The position numbers were made by a program, and so were the translations under genes. The notes below the pieces were generated by a model. That model ran no database searches, was not told the DNA's origin, and was given only the letters and a program-made list of their open reading frames with translations. 64,000 nt of DNA, taken from positions 1 to 64,000 of the forward strand of contig JALSNW010000049.1 of the NCBI GenBank assembly GCA_026986785.1, read 5' to 3'. Source of the stretch: Deltaproteobacteria bacterium (GTDB taxonomy: Bacteria > Desulfobacterota > Dissulfuribacteria > Dissulfuribacterales > QOAL01). Position 1 is the first letter of the stretch. Each line of letters begins with the position of its first letter. This document shows, in pieces, positions 26,412 through 35,759 of the stretch.

Positions 26412-27884
26412 GTGGCTCTAACCATCTTTAATACCATGACAAGGAAAAAGGAACCATTCGAACCCCTGAGGCCTGGGAAGGTAGGTATATACGTATGCGG
26501 CATCACGGCCTATGATCGATGCCACATAGGACATGCACGATCTGCAGTGGTATTTGACGTCGTGGTCCGTTACCTGCGTCAAAAGGGCCTTGATGTTACT
26601 TTCGTGAGAAATTTTACTGACATAGACGACAAGATAATAAACAGGGCCCAGGAAGAAGGCATAGACCCAGGTGAGCTTGCAGAAAGGGAAATCGACCATT
26701 TCTATCAAGATATGGATTCTCTTCTCGTTCTAAGGGCCGACATCGAGCCAAGGGCTACACGGCATATCCCTGAGATCATTGCCTTGATCTCCACCCTTAT
26801 AGAAAAAGGGTTTGCCTATGAGGCAGCAGGTGATGTCTATTTTGCCGTTCGCCGTTTTCCATCCTATGGTGCCTTGTCCAAGAGAAACCTGGAAGAATTG
26901 CGTTCAGGAGCCAGGATAAAACCTGGTGAAAAAAAGAGGGATCCTTTGGACTTTGCCCTTTGGAAGGCTGCAAAACCAGGAGAACCAAAGTGGGATAGCC
27001 CATGGGGACCAGGCCGTCCTGGCTGGCACATAGAGTGCTCAGCAATGAGCATGAAATACCTTGGTACCACGATAGATATCCATGGCGGTGGCCTGGACCT
27101 GGCCTTTCCCCATCATGAAAACGAACGGGCCCAATCCGAAGCAGCCACAGGGAAGACATTTGTCAGATTCTGGATGCACAATGGCTTTGTCACCATCAAG
27201 GGAGAAAAAATGTCGAAATCCCTTGGCAATTTCATAACCATCAAAGACATCTTAACCCACTTCCATCCAGAAGCACTGAGACTGTTTCTGCTATCAAAGC
27301 ACTACCGAAGCCCCCTCGACTATTCCCCAGAGGCTCTGAAGGAATCAACGGCTGCCCTTGACAGATGTTACAAGGCGCTTTTTGAGGCCCAAACAGTAGT
27401 GAATTTGCCAATAAAGAAGAAACGCCCCTTACCTCCTGAAGTGGAAAAGGATCTTTCCATGATCTCTGCCCTTGACAAGCAGGTGGAAGAGGCAATGGAC
27501 GATGATTTCAATACTGCCCTTGCCCTCGGCAATATCTTCGAGGCTGTCAGAGGACTCAACCGAATACTTCAACATGCCTCGAAGAGACCATCTGCCCTTT
27601 ACAAGCAAGGTATTGAAGAGGCATGCAGCCAGATCAAAAAGGCCACAAGTATACTGGGCATCCTGACAGAAGAGCCTCAAGATTACATAGACATGAGAAA
27701 CAAACAGGCCCTTGCTGCATCAGGACTGACAAAAGAAGAATTGGACCGCCTAATAGAAAAAAGGAACCAGGCCAGAAAGAAAAAGGATTGGCAGCTGGCA
27801 GACAACATCAGAGAAGAGCTTTTCGAAAAGGGAATAACCCTCAAAGACACCCCTCAGGGGACCATATGGTCTGCTGATCTGTGA
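26412..27884 (+). CDS. cysS: cysteinyl-tRNA synthetase
   Basis: This 490-residue class I synthetase charges tRNA-Cys. The zinc ligand Cys in YVCGITAYD, the HIGH motif (residues 38-41, CHIGHARS), the second zinc site around WHIECSAMS and HGGGLDLAFPHHENE, and KMSKS (266-270) are all present. The GTG at 26412 has GGAGG 4 nt upstream and gives MALTIFNTMTRKKE, the usual opening. The longer ATG frame from 26373 has no good ribosome site. It is convergent with the RlmD-like gene 14 nt away. Confidence 0.96.
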   Translation: MALTIFNTMTRKKEPFEPLRPGKVGIYVCGITAYDRCHIGHARSAVVFDVVVRYLRQKGLDVTFVRNFTDIDDKIINRAQEEGIDPGELAEREIDHFYQDMDSLLVLRADIEPRATRHIPEIIALISTLIEKGFAYEAAGDVYFAVRRFPSYGALSKRNLEELRSGARIKPGEKKRDPLDFALWKAAKPGEPKWDSPWGPGRPGWHIECSAMSMKYLGTTIDIHGGGLDLAFPHHENERAQSEAATGKTFVRFWMHNGFVTIKGEKMSKSLGNFITIKDILTHFHPEALRLFLLSKHYRSPLDYSPEALKESTAALDRCYKALFEAQTVVNLPIKKKRPLPPEVEKDLSMISALDKQVEEAMDDDFNTALALGNIFEAVRGLNRILQHASKRPSALYKQGIEEACSQIKKATSILGILTEEPQDYIDMRNKQALAASGLTKEELDRLIEKRNQARKKKDWQLADNIREELFEKGITLKDTPQGTIWSADL

Positions 27885-27898
27885 CAACTGGCCCTTGG

Positions 27899-29218
27899 CT
27901 ATTGTTTCCTTGTGAGCTTGGTAACACTTTCTATGTGAAAGGTATGGGGAAACATATCAATAGGGCTGCTTTCTACAAGCTCGAAACCTCCCTCACCCAG
28001 TATTTTTACGTCCCTGGCCAGGGTCATTGGATCGCATGAGACATATATAAGTGCCCTCACGTCACTTTTGGCCAGGAGCTGGCAAAGTCTCTTTGCCCCT
28101 TGCCTTGGGGGATCGAGGACTACAGTATCAAAATCCATTTTAGGCCCAAGGCCTGCGAGGTATTTCGTTGCATCCGCATTAACAAGACGAAGTCGTGATG
28201 GATCGAGCATGTTCCTGGCCCTATTTATCTTGGCTGCCTCAAAGGCCAACGTGTCGACCTCAACAGCAGTTACTCTGAACCCCATAAGGGCAAGGGGGAT
28301 TGAAAAATTACCGCAGCCACTGTAAAGCTCGAGTATGTCTCTGCTTCCAGCCTGTTGACACGATTCCACCACCTTTTCCACCAGGTCTACATTTGTCTCT
28401 ACATTTGCCTGAAAAAAAGAGCCAGGCCAAGAAAAAAGCCCTTCTTTCACCCTGGGCCCATTGTAAAAAATGAGTCTTTTAAATGGATGGAAAGAGAGCT
28501 CCATCGTCTTGCCATTGGTTGCAACCAGGCAAATACCCCTATCCGTACATGCCCCTTCAAGTAGATCGACCCTAGCGTTGTGGCTGACAGACTTGGATAT
28601 TATGACGCCTCTGGCATTGTCGTCTATACCTGATTCCAGGATCAATCCCTTCATGTCCCAGAAGGTACGAGATATAGGGCCTGCAAGACCATGCAATACC
28701 TTTAAGAGATGGTTAAGGCATGGCCTTAACATAGGACAGGTGGAGATTCGAACCAACTCATGACTACCGGCGAAGAAAAAACCAAAAAAGGCATTGTCAT
28801 GACCATCTTCTCCACATAGTCCCAACCTGGCCCTGGCCCTCCAGCCTATCTGGGACTTAGAAGCAATGATGGGGGAAATAGATGAGCCCGATACGCCGAC
28901 CTGGTGGACCAATATTGAACGAAAGATGTCTTCCTTTGTAATAAGCTGGTCCTTATATGCCATGTGTTGGTAGTGACAACCGCCACACATGCCAAAATAC
29001 CTGCAAATAGGCGAGGTCCTGAGTCCTGAGGGCTTGATCACCTTCACCAGGGAGGCCTCGCACCACCGGGCCTTGTCCCTTACGGGAATGCATTCCACCA
29101 GTTCTCCAGGCAAGGTGAAGGGCACGAAGACCACCTTTCCATTAAGGTAACCAAGGCCCTTGCCACCATAAACTAGACGCTCTATATAGAGTTCGAATCT
29201 TTGTGGGGACCTGATCAG
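27899..29218 (-). CDS. rlmD: RlmD/RumA-type rRNA (uracil-C5)-methyltransferase with probable CTG start
   Basis: This SAM-dependent methyltransferase has an N-terminal TRAM domain, a [4Fe-4S] Cys cluster (ICRYFGMCGGCHYQ), the SAM site ILELYSGCGNFSIPLA, and the catalytic block DTVVLDPPRQGAK plus YVSCDPMTLARDV (nucleophilic Cys). The family makes m5U at 23S rRNA 1939 (RlmD) or related sites. The TRAM strand FELYIERLVYGGKGLGYLNGK lies upstream of the first standard start (GTG 29134). In that frame there is no ATG/GTG/TTG, only CTG at 29218, overlapping the upstream TGA as CTGA with GGAGG 7 nt before it. I therefore take CTG as the start (439 residues). TrmA- or RlmC-like specificity is possible. 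Confidence 0.87.
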   Translation of the reverse strand: MIRSPQRFELYIERLVYGGKGLGYLNGKVVFVPFTLPGELVECIPVRDKARWCEASLVKVIKPSGLRTSPICRYFGMCGGCHYQHMAYKDQLITKEDIFRSILVHQVGVSGSSISPIIASKSQIGWRARARLGLCGEDGHDNAFFGFFFAGSHELVRISTCPMLRPCLNHLLKVLHGLAGPISRTFWDMKGLILESGIDDNARGVIISKSVSHNARVDLLEGACTDRGICLVATNGKTMELSFHPFKRLIFYNGPRVKEGLFSWPGSFFQANVETNVDLVEKVVESCQQAGSRDILELYSGCGNFSIPLALMGFRVTAVEVDTLAFEAAKINRARNMLDPSRLRLVNADATKYLAGLGPKMDFDTVVLDPPRQGAKRLCQLLAKSDVRALIYVSCDPMTLARDVKILGEGGFELVESSPIDMFPHTFHIESVTKLTRKQ

Positions 29219-29547
29219 GCAATCTCCTCCAAGGCCTTTTGAAATTCTTCATCCTCTGCTGCCCGAAGAAGTTCCTGCTCCTCTATCTCCACAATATCCT
29301 GATCCGTACCATCTGCCACGAGATCAGATACGTCGATCTGGGATATATCAGAAGAAGAGGTCTTGGATACTTCAGGCTCACTTACTATATCTACCTCAGG
29401 GGCCTCCATCTTGACAAACCAGTTGACATCCCCATTGTCTGGAATGAGCTGTCCAAGCCTCTCCCTTTCTTGCAATAGAGAGGTGCCACACTTACCGCAG
29501 GTCTCCAGCCAATCAAAACTTATAATACCACATTTTTGACATCTCAT
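29215..29547 (-). CDS. small zinc-ribbon protein of unknown function
   Basis: This 110-residue protein opens with a zinc ribbon (MRCQKCG...CGKCGTSL: C3, C6, C17, C20). It continues as a low-complexity acidic segment with many Asp/Glu/Ser and ends in a helix (EEQELLRAAEDEEFQKALEEI). It overlaps the start of the rlmD-type gene (CTGA), so the two are translationally linked. I do not recognise a named family. Such short ribbon-plus-acidic-tail proteins are common in Desulfobacterota. Confidence 0.75.
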   Translation of the reverse strand: MRCQKCGIISFDWLETCGKCGTSLLQERERLGQLIPDNGDVNWFVKMEAPEVDIVSEPEVSKTSSSDISQIDVSDLVADGTDQDIVEIEEQELLRAAEDEEFQKALEEIA

Positions 29548-29749
29548 GATTTACTCCATCAGCTAAATTGAAAAGATTCATACAATAGTTTATTGTCAAT
29601 AAAAAATTTTCCTTTGTTCTCCGACCACCGGATTTAGAGATGAACACATCCAACATGTGCACTAAGGGCTCATAACCAGTGGTTAATTGTCTTAACCGGT
29701 CTCGTCCGGTTCCAAATTAATTGTTATAGAGGTTTTTGGGGTATTCTCC

Positions 29750-30094
29750 ATGAAAAATGCTTTTAAATCTAATCTTTTACTCTTCCTTATCGGACTTTTC
29801 CTCTTGAATCTTTGCGGTTGTGCCTCAAAAGAACCACATCTGGCAATAGACGCCTCTATCATAAGCAAGGGCCAGACCAAACTCGAGGTCAAAAAATTGG
29901 TAGGGGAACCAGAATACATAACCCATAACCAAAAAGGTGAAGAAGAATGGTATTACTACAATGACATTACACCATTCTGGCGAAAGATATGGGTGATAGG
30001 AAGACTTTTCGGCAAAAAAAGGATAGAGGCCATACAGGTGAGCTTCTACCACGATCATGTCTCCAAGGTAATCTATTATGTCACAGAAAAATGA
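29750..30094 (+). CDS. SmpA/BamE-like small lipoprotein
   Basis: This 114-residue lipoprotein has lipobox LCGC (Cys24) and a short domain of the SmpA/OmlA fold: [20 protein letters not shown], then EEWYYYND, then the closing strands [15 protein letters not shown]. In BamE this fold helps the outer-membrane assembly machine. Here the protein is not next to other bam genes, so the role is open. A small GC-rich hairpin (AACCGG/CCGGTT, 29695-29712) stands upstream. It starts a four-gene run in which each gene overlaps the next by 13-17 nt. Confidence 0.82.
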   Translation: MKNAFKSNLLLFLIGLFLLNLCGCASKEPHLAIDASIISKGQTKLEVKKLVGEPEYITHNQKGEEEWYYYNDITPFWRKIWVIGRLFGKKRIEAIQVSFYHDHVSKVIYYVTEK

Positions 30095-30734
30095 TCATTT
30101 CCGCATAGCAAGGGAAAGAATGGTCGATTCCCAGATAGCAGCACGGGGTATCCATGACCAAAGGCTTTTGCAGGCCATGAGAAAGGTCCCGAGACACCTT
30201 TTCGTGGATGAGGCCCTATGGGATCAGGCCTATAGTGATTTCCCCTTGCCCATTGGGCAGGGCCAGACAATATCACAGCCTTATATAGTAGCGCGCATGA
30301 CAGAGGAGCTTGGCCTCAAAGGTACGGAAAAGGTTCTCGAGATCGGTACTGGTTCAGGCTATCAGACCGCCATCCTGGCTGAATTGGCAAACCGGGTATA
30401 CAGCGTAGAACGCATACCAGCCCTGTTGCCCAGGGCCAAGAAGATCCTGGACAAGCTCGGTTATCACAATGTATTGATCAAACTCGACGATGGGACATGG
30501 GGATGGAAGGAACATGCACCCTATGATGCCATCATAGTCACTGCAGGCACCCCTGTCATACCAGAACCCCTCCTGGATCAATTAAAAGATCCAGGAGTAA
30601 TGGTAGTCCCTGTAGGAGATGAATACTCCCAAACCCTTACAAAGATCACCAAGAAAGATGGAAAGATAGAGACGAGATACCTGGAAGGGGTACGATTCGT
30701 AAAACTCATCGGAGATCATGGATGGCGAGCATGA
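30078..30734 (+). CDS. pcm: protein-L-isoaspartate O-methyltransferase
   Basis: This 218-residue enzyme repairs isoaspartyl residues in damaged proteins by methylation from SAM. Family blocks: [48 protein letters not shown], the SAM motif [17 protein letters not shown], and [21 protein letters not shown]. Length is normal. The start lies inside the 3' end of the lipoprotein gene (17-nt overlap) and its own end overlaps the yqaA-like gene by 13 nt. Confidence 0.95.
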   Translation: MSQKNDHFRIARERMVDSQIAARGIHDQRLLQAMRKVPRHLFVDEALWDQAYSDFPLPIGQGQTISQPYIVARMTEELGLKGTEKVLEIGTGSGYQTAILAELANRVYSVERIPALLPRAKKILDKLGYHNVLIKLDDGTWGWKEHAPYDAIIVTAGTPVIPEPLLDQLKDPGVMVVPVGDEYSQTLTKITKKDGKIETRYLEGVRFVKLIGDHGWRA

Positions 30735-31342
30735 CAGAGGCAGTTACATTTTTGCCATCCCTGTTGAGGCGCGGTTATGACTGGATCCTTTCGTGGGCTG
30801 GCAGAAAAAATGCAGGCTATTTCCTGTTCTTCCTGGCCCTTGCAGAGGCCTCCTTTTTTCCTATTCCACCAGATGTCCTACTGATAGCCCTTGGACTTGC
30901 CGTACCGAAGAAATCCATCCGTTGGGCCTCAATATGCCTGGCAGGATCAGTAATCGGAGGGGTCATTGGTTATGGCTTGGGCTATTACTTCATGGCAATG
31001 ATAGGTGATAGGATCCTTGAGTTCTATCACCTAATGGACAAATATTCCCAGGTCCAGGCCCTCTATCAACAATACGACGCCTGGGCAGTGGCTGTAGGCG
31101 GATTCACCCCTCTGCCCTATAAGCTCTTTACCATCACAGCTGGTGCATTCAGGATCAATTTCCTTACATTTGTCGTTGCATCGGTTGTTTCAAGGGGTTT
31201 GAGGTTTTTTCTCGTTGCAGCCACCATCTATTTCTTTGGCCCAAAGGTCCGTTATTTTCTTGAACGCTATTTCAATCTGTTCACCATTATATTTGCCGTA
31301 TTGCTCATTGGGGGGTATTTCCTTATAAAATGGATTTTTTAG
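30722..31342 (+). CDS. YqaA/DedA-family membrane protein (VTT domain)
   Basis: This 206-residue inner-membrane protein has four to five hydrophobic helices and the VTT/DedA pattern: [16 protein letters not shown] near residue 45, [16 protein letters not shown], then the re-entrant [18 protein letters not shown] and a basic VVSRGLRFF. DedA-type proteins act in proton-motive-force maintenance and lipid flipping; the YqaA subgroup is poorly studied. A second in-frame ATG at 30731 is an equally good start. It overlaps pcm upstream and the LOG-type gene downstream by 13 nt each. Confidence 0.88.
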   Translation: MASMTEAVTFLPSLLRRGYDWILSWAGRKNAGYFLFFLALAEASFFPIPPDVLLIALGLAVPKKSIRWASICLAGSVIGGVIGYGLGYYFMAMIGDRILEFYHLMDKYSQVQALYQQYDAWAVAVGGFTPLPYKLFTITAGAFRINFLTFVVASVVSRGLRFFLVAATIYFFGPKVRYFLERYFNLFTIIFAVLLIGGYFLIKWIF

Positions 31343-31791
31343 GACGTAGAATAGGTATAATTGGTGCCGGCCTTTGTGACCAGGACACCTATGAAATCGC
31401 CAGGGCCACAGGGGCCCTCGTGGCTTCAAGGGGTGGGTTGATATATTGTGGAGGTCTAGGCGGTGTGATGGAGGCGGCCTGCAGAGGGGCTACCGAGGCT
31501 GGTGGCAATACTGTAGGCATATTACCAGGATTCAAGGCATCAGAGGCCAATAGATTCGTCACCATCCCTGTTGTCACAGGACTGAGCCATGCAAGAAATG
31601 TGGTGTTAGTACGTTCTTGTGAGGCATTGATTGCCATATCCGGTTCCCATGGGACCCTATCCGAGATCGCATTGGCATTAAAGATGTGGAAACCAGTCAT
31701 AGGACTAAATACCTGGCCTGGTATCCAGAATGTCCATTATGTAAAAACAGCCGAAGAGGCGGTTGAAAAGGCCTTCAGCCTATTGCCCTAA
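31330..31791 (+). CDS. TIGR00725/LOG-like Rossmann protein
   Basis: This 153-residue protein has the lysine-decarboxylase-like (LOG/MoCo-carrier) fold: RIGIIGAGLCDQDTYEIARATGALVASRG, the GGLGGVMEAACRGA loop, and AISGSHGTLSEIALALKMWKPVIGLNTW. In LOG enzymes the PGGxGTxxE motif hydrolyses nucleotide 5'-monophosphates. Here it reads SGSHGTLSE, as in TIGR00725 proteins, whose activity is not settled. It is the last gene of the lipoprotein-pcm-yqaA run. Confidence 0.85.
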   Translation: MDFLGRRIGIIGAGLCDQDTYEIARATGALVASRGGLIYCGGLGGVMEAACRGATEAGGNTVGILPGFKASEANRFVTIPVVTGLSHARNVVLVRSCEALIAISGSHGTLSEIALALKMWKPVIGLNTWPGIQNVHYVKTAEEAVEKAFSLLP

Positions 31792-31865
31792 CTACTTGCC
31801 TTTTTCATCCAGGAGACAGGTACAATCCTTACGAATCTGGGGCGACATTGATTCTGATACTGGGT

Positions 31866-33866
31866 TCAGACATCAGCCCAGTAGAACCTGAGTATATTCT
31901 CCCTTGGCTTTGCCTCTTTTACCCGCACTTCTATCTCCTGATCAGGCCTTATCTCCATGCCAGGCAGCACAGGTAGGTCGAAGGTAGTCAGTGTATCCTG
32001 AAGGACAGCCGTCAATCTCCGCTGCCCCACTTCTATCACCCAGGCCCGGAGGGTCTCCGCCTTTCTGGTTGCAAAATATTTTATGAGCCAGTAGCGAACC
32101 GTACCTTGATTCACCTGGGATGCTGTGGCCAGTCCCTGTTTCAACACAGGCAGCATCGACATTATGTCTTCCTTTGTATGAAGGGGTTTCCCCCTTAGTA
32201 GAAAGGAGGATATCTGCTGCTGGATGATTAGATCAAGGGCCCTTCTCAAAGGAGATGTGACTGTGGTGTAAAAGGGTAGCCCCAGACCTGAATGAGGCTC
32301 GGGCTCAGTACCGAGATATCCCCGGCTTATCAGCCTTCTCTGCCTGATGTTGGGCAATAGGGCTGTCTCTGTACCACTTATGATATGGTCCCTTGGCGGG
32401 GGCTGACTACGAAAGAGACCTGGAATGGCATTGTCGATCAAAAAGCCTGCTGCCACTTGATTGGCCAATATCATGGATTCTGCCACGAGAAACCTTGCAG
32501 GCCCAGGTGTGACAAGATTCACAAAAACATGCCCCTCCAAATCCACGGAGACGTTTAGCTCTGGTATGGGTAGAGGCAGTGCCCCCCTTGAGATCCTGTA
32601 ATTTAGCCTTGCCTTGCAGATCTGATAGAGTTCATACCATCTCTCTCTGAGGTCGATAGCCGCATCCACGTCCTGATAGCTGAGCCTCTCTTTCACCTTG
32701 ATAACACTTGGAATGATCTGGGTGGCCTGTATCTGGCCGCTGTTGTCAACCGTGATCAGGAAGGATATGGCCCTTCTGAGCCCTCCTTTGTGGAGGCTCC
32801 AGACACCGTGCGAAAGCACCTCTGGAAGCATTGGTATCTGACGTTCTGGCAGATAGATGGTGGTCGCCCTTGATAGCGCATCTTTGAAAAGGGCTGTGCC
32901 CGGCTCCACCTGGAGGCCTATGTCAGTTATATGTATACCTATTTCATAGCCTGTGGGAATCTTTTCGAAACTGATGGCATCGTCAAGATCTCTGCTCTCC
33001 ACACTGTCTATGGTAAAGACTTCGAGGTCTGAAAGATCTTCTCGTCCTTCTCCAAAGATATTTTCATCTGTTATTTCTGCCAGTCTTTCCGCCTGCTCAA
33101 TGACCTCTGGAGAAAATTGTGTCTCCACCTCGTTCTTGAGGATCTCAAGGTTCTCATCTTCATCCCATACACCAGCCTTCACCAAGGCATCGAAAAATGA
33201 GACCTTTCCTGCTATCCCTACCTGTCTGAAAAGTACATTGACCTCCTGGTAAAAGCGTGACTCGTCTCCTTTCAGGCATACGTCCTTGATGGCATTGATC
33301 CAGTAGGCCTTGTCCTGTTCGACAATATCACCTCTGTCTGGATTGCCCTCTAACAGGGCCTCCAACCACCTGCCTCCTGCAATGAGCTTCTTGAGCCTTT
33401 CAGCCTCCCTGGCCCTTTGCTCAAGAAGCCTTTCAACCACCAGCCTCGGCATTACATGGATAAGGCCTTCCCTGAATTTGAAATACGTATGATCGTCTAT
33501 GACAGCTCGAATGACTGCTGCCTCTTGATCAGGGGTTGGTTCTCCAGGAAAGGCCAAACCCGTAAGTTCTCTTGGAGACCATATCTCCTGCTCGTCCAAT
33601 GTGAGTTCCCACAGTTCAGGGATGTCTATCTGGGATTCCAGTTTCTGCCTCCTTGTGCTTATCTCCTTCAACTCCCTGAGGGCGGACTGCCTATCTGTGG
33701 GAATCTTCTGGTCAGATATATGGATAAAGCGATTTTGAGAGATGTTGACTTCTTTCCCCTTCTCGGTGAGACAGTGATAACGGTTATTCTTTTTGGCCAG
33801 TACACATGCTGTAAGAAAGCGCTGATTCTCTAAAAACTCTACTACCTGGCCAGATGAAAGCTCCAT
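31866..33866 (-). CDS. RNase II/RNase R-family 3'-5' exoribonuclease
   Basis: This 666-residue protein has a divergent N-terminus and an RNB catalytic domain from about residue 270: DLEVFTIDSVESRDLDDAISF (the four catalytic Asp), YEIGIHITDIGLQVEPGT, ERQIPMLPEVLSHGVWSLHKGG, and RAISFLITVDNSGQI. Near the C-terminus, YTTVTSPLRRALDLIIQQQI is the conserved RNA-binding strand, followed by a weak S1-like segment. It degrades RNA from the 3' end. It is shorter than RNase R and lacks the basic tail, so it fits the RNase II-like branch. It lies 18 nt behind the lipoprotein gene at 33885. Confidence 0.9.
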   Translation of the reverse strand: MELSSGQVVEFLENQRFLTACVLAKKNNRYHCLTEKGKEVNISQNRFIHISDQKIPTDRQSALRELKEISTRRQKLESQIDIPELWELTLDEQEIWSPRELTGLAFPGEPTPDQEAAVIRAVIDDHTYFKFREGLIHVMPRLVVERLLEQRAREAERLKKLIAGGRWLEALLEGNPDRGDIVEQDKAYWINAIKDVCLKGDESRFYQEVNVLFRQVGIAGKVSFFDALVKAGVWDEDENLEILKNEVETQFSPEVIEQAERLAEITDENIFGEGREDLSDLEVFTIDSVESRDLDDAISFEKIPTGYEIGIHITDIGLQVEPGTALFKDALSRATTIYLPERQIPMLPEVLSHGVWSLHKGGLRRAISFLITVDNSGQIQATQIIPSVIKVKERLSYQDVDAAIDLRERWYELYQICKARLNYRISRGALPLPIPELNVSVDLEGHVFVNLVTPGPARFLVAESMILANQVAAGFLIDNAIPGLFRSQPPPRDHIISGTETALLPNIRQRRLISRGYLGTEPEPHSGLGLPFYTTVTSPLRRALDLIIQQQISSFLLRGKPLHTKEDIMSMLPVLKQGLATASQVNQGTVRYWLIKYFATRKAETLRAWVIEVGQRRLTAVLQDTLTTFDLPVLPGMEIRPDQEIEVRVKEAKPRENILRFYWADV

Positions 33867-33884
33867 ACAGACAAACTACTCTCT

Positions 33885-34565
33885 TCAGGAAAGCATCTGT
33901 TCCAGTTCTTTTACTGCCTGTTCCAGGCCATAGGCTGCCAGTTCCTCAGCCGTAACCCACCTCATGCCCTGTTCCTTGTAAAAACGCCAGTTTAGAAGAT
34001 TTGAGGTCAAGGCTTCCTGGGTCTGATCAAAACTATACCGCCATAGGACAGCACCGTCTGCCACCCTGACTAAGATGAGGGAAAAGGCCACGGAGGCAGG
34101 TGTCTTCACAGCATAAGGACTTCCTATTCTCTCCCTGAACCTATACAGCTTTCCATATAGTATGGCATCTGCATCGAGATCCTTTCCAAACGACCTGAGA
34201 ATCCTGAGCTCCGATGACTTGACGTTTTTCTGCAATATGGAATTCAGCAATCCCAGGCATTGCCCCTGGGTCACCTTCTTGAAACGAGGATCCTTCAAGA
34301 CGAGTGAATACAATATCTTGGAGACCCTCTCGGCTGCCTCTGGTGTAACATAGTAACTGGTAACCGTTGACTTGCCACTGATATTACATGTGGGCCTTTC
34401 AGAGGCAGGTTTCGAGCTGGCCCTGTCCATGGGTAGCACTGCAATCTTGTTGAGCTTGGGCAACTTGGTGAGCTGCCTCTTCCCCACATTCATCCAGCAT
34501 CCAGCACATAAAAAAAACGCCAACATCAATAAAGGAAGTAATTTGGCTCTCTTTGGCTCTTTCAT
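33885..34565 (-). CDS. lipoprotein with CsgG/TolB-N-like fold
   Basis: This 226-residue putative lipoprotein has signal peptide LLPLLMLAFFLCAGC (Cys23, slightly unusual lipobox). After a basic linker the body reads NKIAVLPMDRASS, AERVSKILYSLVLKDPRFKKVTQGQ, DLDADAILYGKLYRFRERIG and SLILVRVADGAVLWRYSFDQTQEA. This is the alternating strand/helix order of the CsgG/GNA1162/TolB-N group of periplasmic lipoproteins. Function is unknown. The same type of fold is suspected in the last gene of the FlgO cluster at 49969-50586. It precedes the RNase gene on the same strand. Confidence 0.8.
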   Translation of the reverse strand: MKEPKRAKLLPLLMLAFFLCAGCWMNVGKRQLTKLPKLNKIAVLPMDRASSKPASERPTCNISGKSTVTSYYVTPEAAERVSKILYSLVLKDPRFKKVTQGQCLGLLNSILQKNVKSSELRILRSFGKDLDADAILYGKLYRFRERIGSPYAVKTPASVAFSLILVRVADGAVLWRYSFDQTQEALTSNLLNWRFYKEQGMRWVTAEELAAYGLEQAVKELEQMLS

Positions 34566-34689
34566 TCACACCTCATAGATTTGGTATCACAACCTTAAAG
34601 AGACCTCTTCAGGTCGCACCTAAAAGGGCAAGAGGCATCTTTCCCAGTTCAAACACAAAGAATAAGGCATGCCAACAAGCTGATGCGAC

Positions 34690-35274
34690 TCAAAGCTTTC
34701 CCTTGCTCGAGGGAACCCCTTTGACACGCTTGTCAACAATGGATGCCTGGTCCATTACCCGCCCCAACGCCTTGAAAACAGCCTCGGAAATATGATGGCT
34801 ATTCTTCCCGTACTCTACCTTAACATGAAGAGTTATGCCACTGTTTACGACCAAGGCCCTCAGAAACTCCTCCACAAGCTCTGTGTCAAAGGCACCAACC
34901 TTTTCAGTTGGAAACCGGACATCAAATACGAAAAAGGGCCTGTTACATATGTCTATGGCTACTACGGCAAGGGCCTCTTCCATGGGTAGTATCTGGAATC
35001 CGTAACGCCTTATGCCCTTGAGTTCCCCCATAGCCCTCGAAAATGCCATGCCAAGACATATACCTACGTCCTCGACTGTGTGATGATAGTCGACATGGAC
35101 GTCTCCTGTGGCATCAATGCTGAGGTCGAAAAGCCCGTGAACCGCCCATAGGGTAAGCATATGGTCAAGAAAGCCTATTCCAGTGGAAATATTCGTCTTT
35201 CCAGTGCCATCAATCACCAAGCTGATATCGATTTCTGTCTCTTTGGTCTTTCTGGTAAATCTACATGCCCTCAT
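34690..35274 (-). CDS. hisB: imidazoleglycerol-phosphate dehydratase
   Basis: This 194-residue enzyme is the sixth step of histidine synthesis. Family motifs with Mn ligands are all present: GIGFLDHMLTLWAVHG, GDVHVDYHHTVEDVGICLGMAF, EALAVVAIDICNRPF and HVKVEYGKNSHHISEAVFKALGRV. It is a stand-alone dehydratase without the phosphatase domain found in enteric HisB. No other his gene is in the window, so histidine genes are scattered in this genome. Length is typical. Confidence 0.97.
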   Translation of the reverse strand: MRACRFTRKTKETEIDISLVIDGTGKTNISTGIGFLDHMLTLWAVHGLFDLSIDATGDVHVDYHHTVEDVGICLGMAFSRAMGELKGIRRYGFQILPMEEALAVVAIDICNRPFFVFDVRFPTEKVGAFDTELVEEFLRALVVNSGITLHVKVEYGKNSHHISEAVFKALGRVMDQASIVDKRVKGVPSSKGKL

Positions 35275-35330
35275 AAAATTATCCTTGAATAGAAGATTAA
35301 GGTTAAGCCATCAACAGGCCGATTCATTAA

Positions 35331-35759
35331 TTGAATGGCGATGTCTGCATTAAGAGATTACCAGCGAAAGCGGGGCGCAACAATATCTTGGCAAGAAGAA
35401 AAAAGAGACCACTCCCTGATATAAAAGGCCTGTTGAAATCCCTCAAAGACGATTTCAACATCCAGTTATTCCGTCTTCAGGATATTCCACTTGCTGTGGC
35501 TTGGGCCGAAAGAGGCAACATAGCCATACACGAAAACTACCATTCCAGGCGCAAAAGATCCTACCATGTCATCTGTGGTGAAAGGGAAAATCTGGAACGG
35601 TTCTGCCAGAAGATTGGGGTCTCTCCCGATTACATAACCGCCTCTGAATTCTTCCGGTTCTGGCATCTGACATGGTTCCCAGAAACGGCGAATTCGCCCC
35701 TGGGGCCCAAGTCATCCAACAAGACTCAGGGCCTGACGTATATCCACCCCTCCCGCTGA
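35331..35759 (+). CDS. hypothetical protein
   Basis: This 142-codon frame starts with TTG at 35331 (first fifth basic and poorly composed). Alternatives inside the frame, such as TTG 35388, would give about 123 residues. The centre, LKDDFNIQLFRLQDIPLAVAWAERGNIAIHENYHSRRKRSYHVICGERENLERFCQKIG, looks like real protein with hydrophobic/charged alternation. I do not recognise the family. The end overlaps the 3' end of the convergent DsrE-family gene by 34 nt, so the last ten residues may be non-functional. Coding status is uncertain. Confidence 0.45.
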   Translation: MNGDVCIKRLPAKAGRNNILARRKKRPLPDIKGLLKSLKDDFNIQLFRLQDIPLAVAWAERGNIAIHENYHSRRKRSYHVICGERENLERFCQKIGVSPDYITASEFFRFWHLTWFPETANSPLGPKSSNKTQGLTYIHPSR

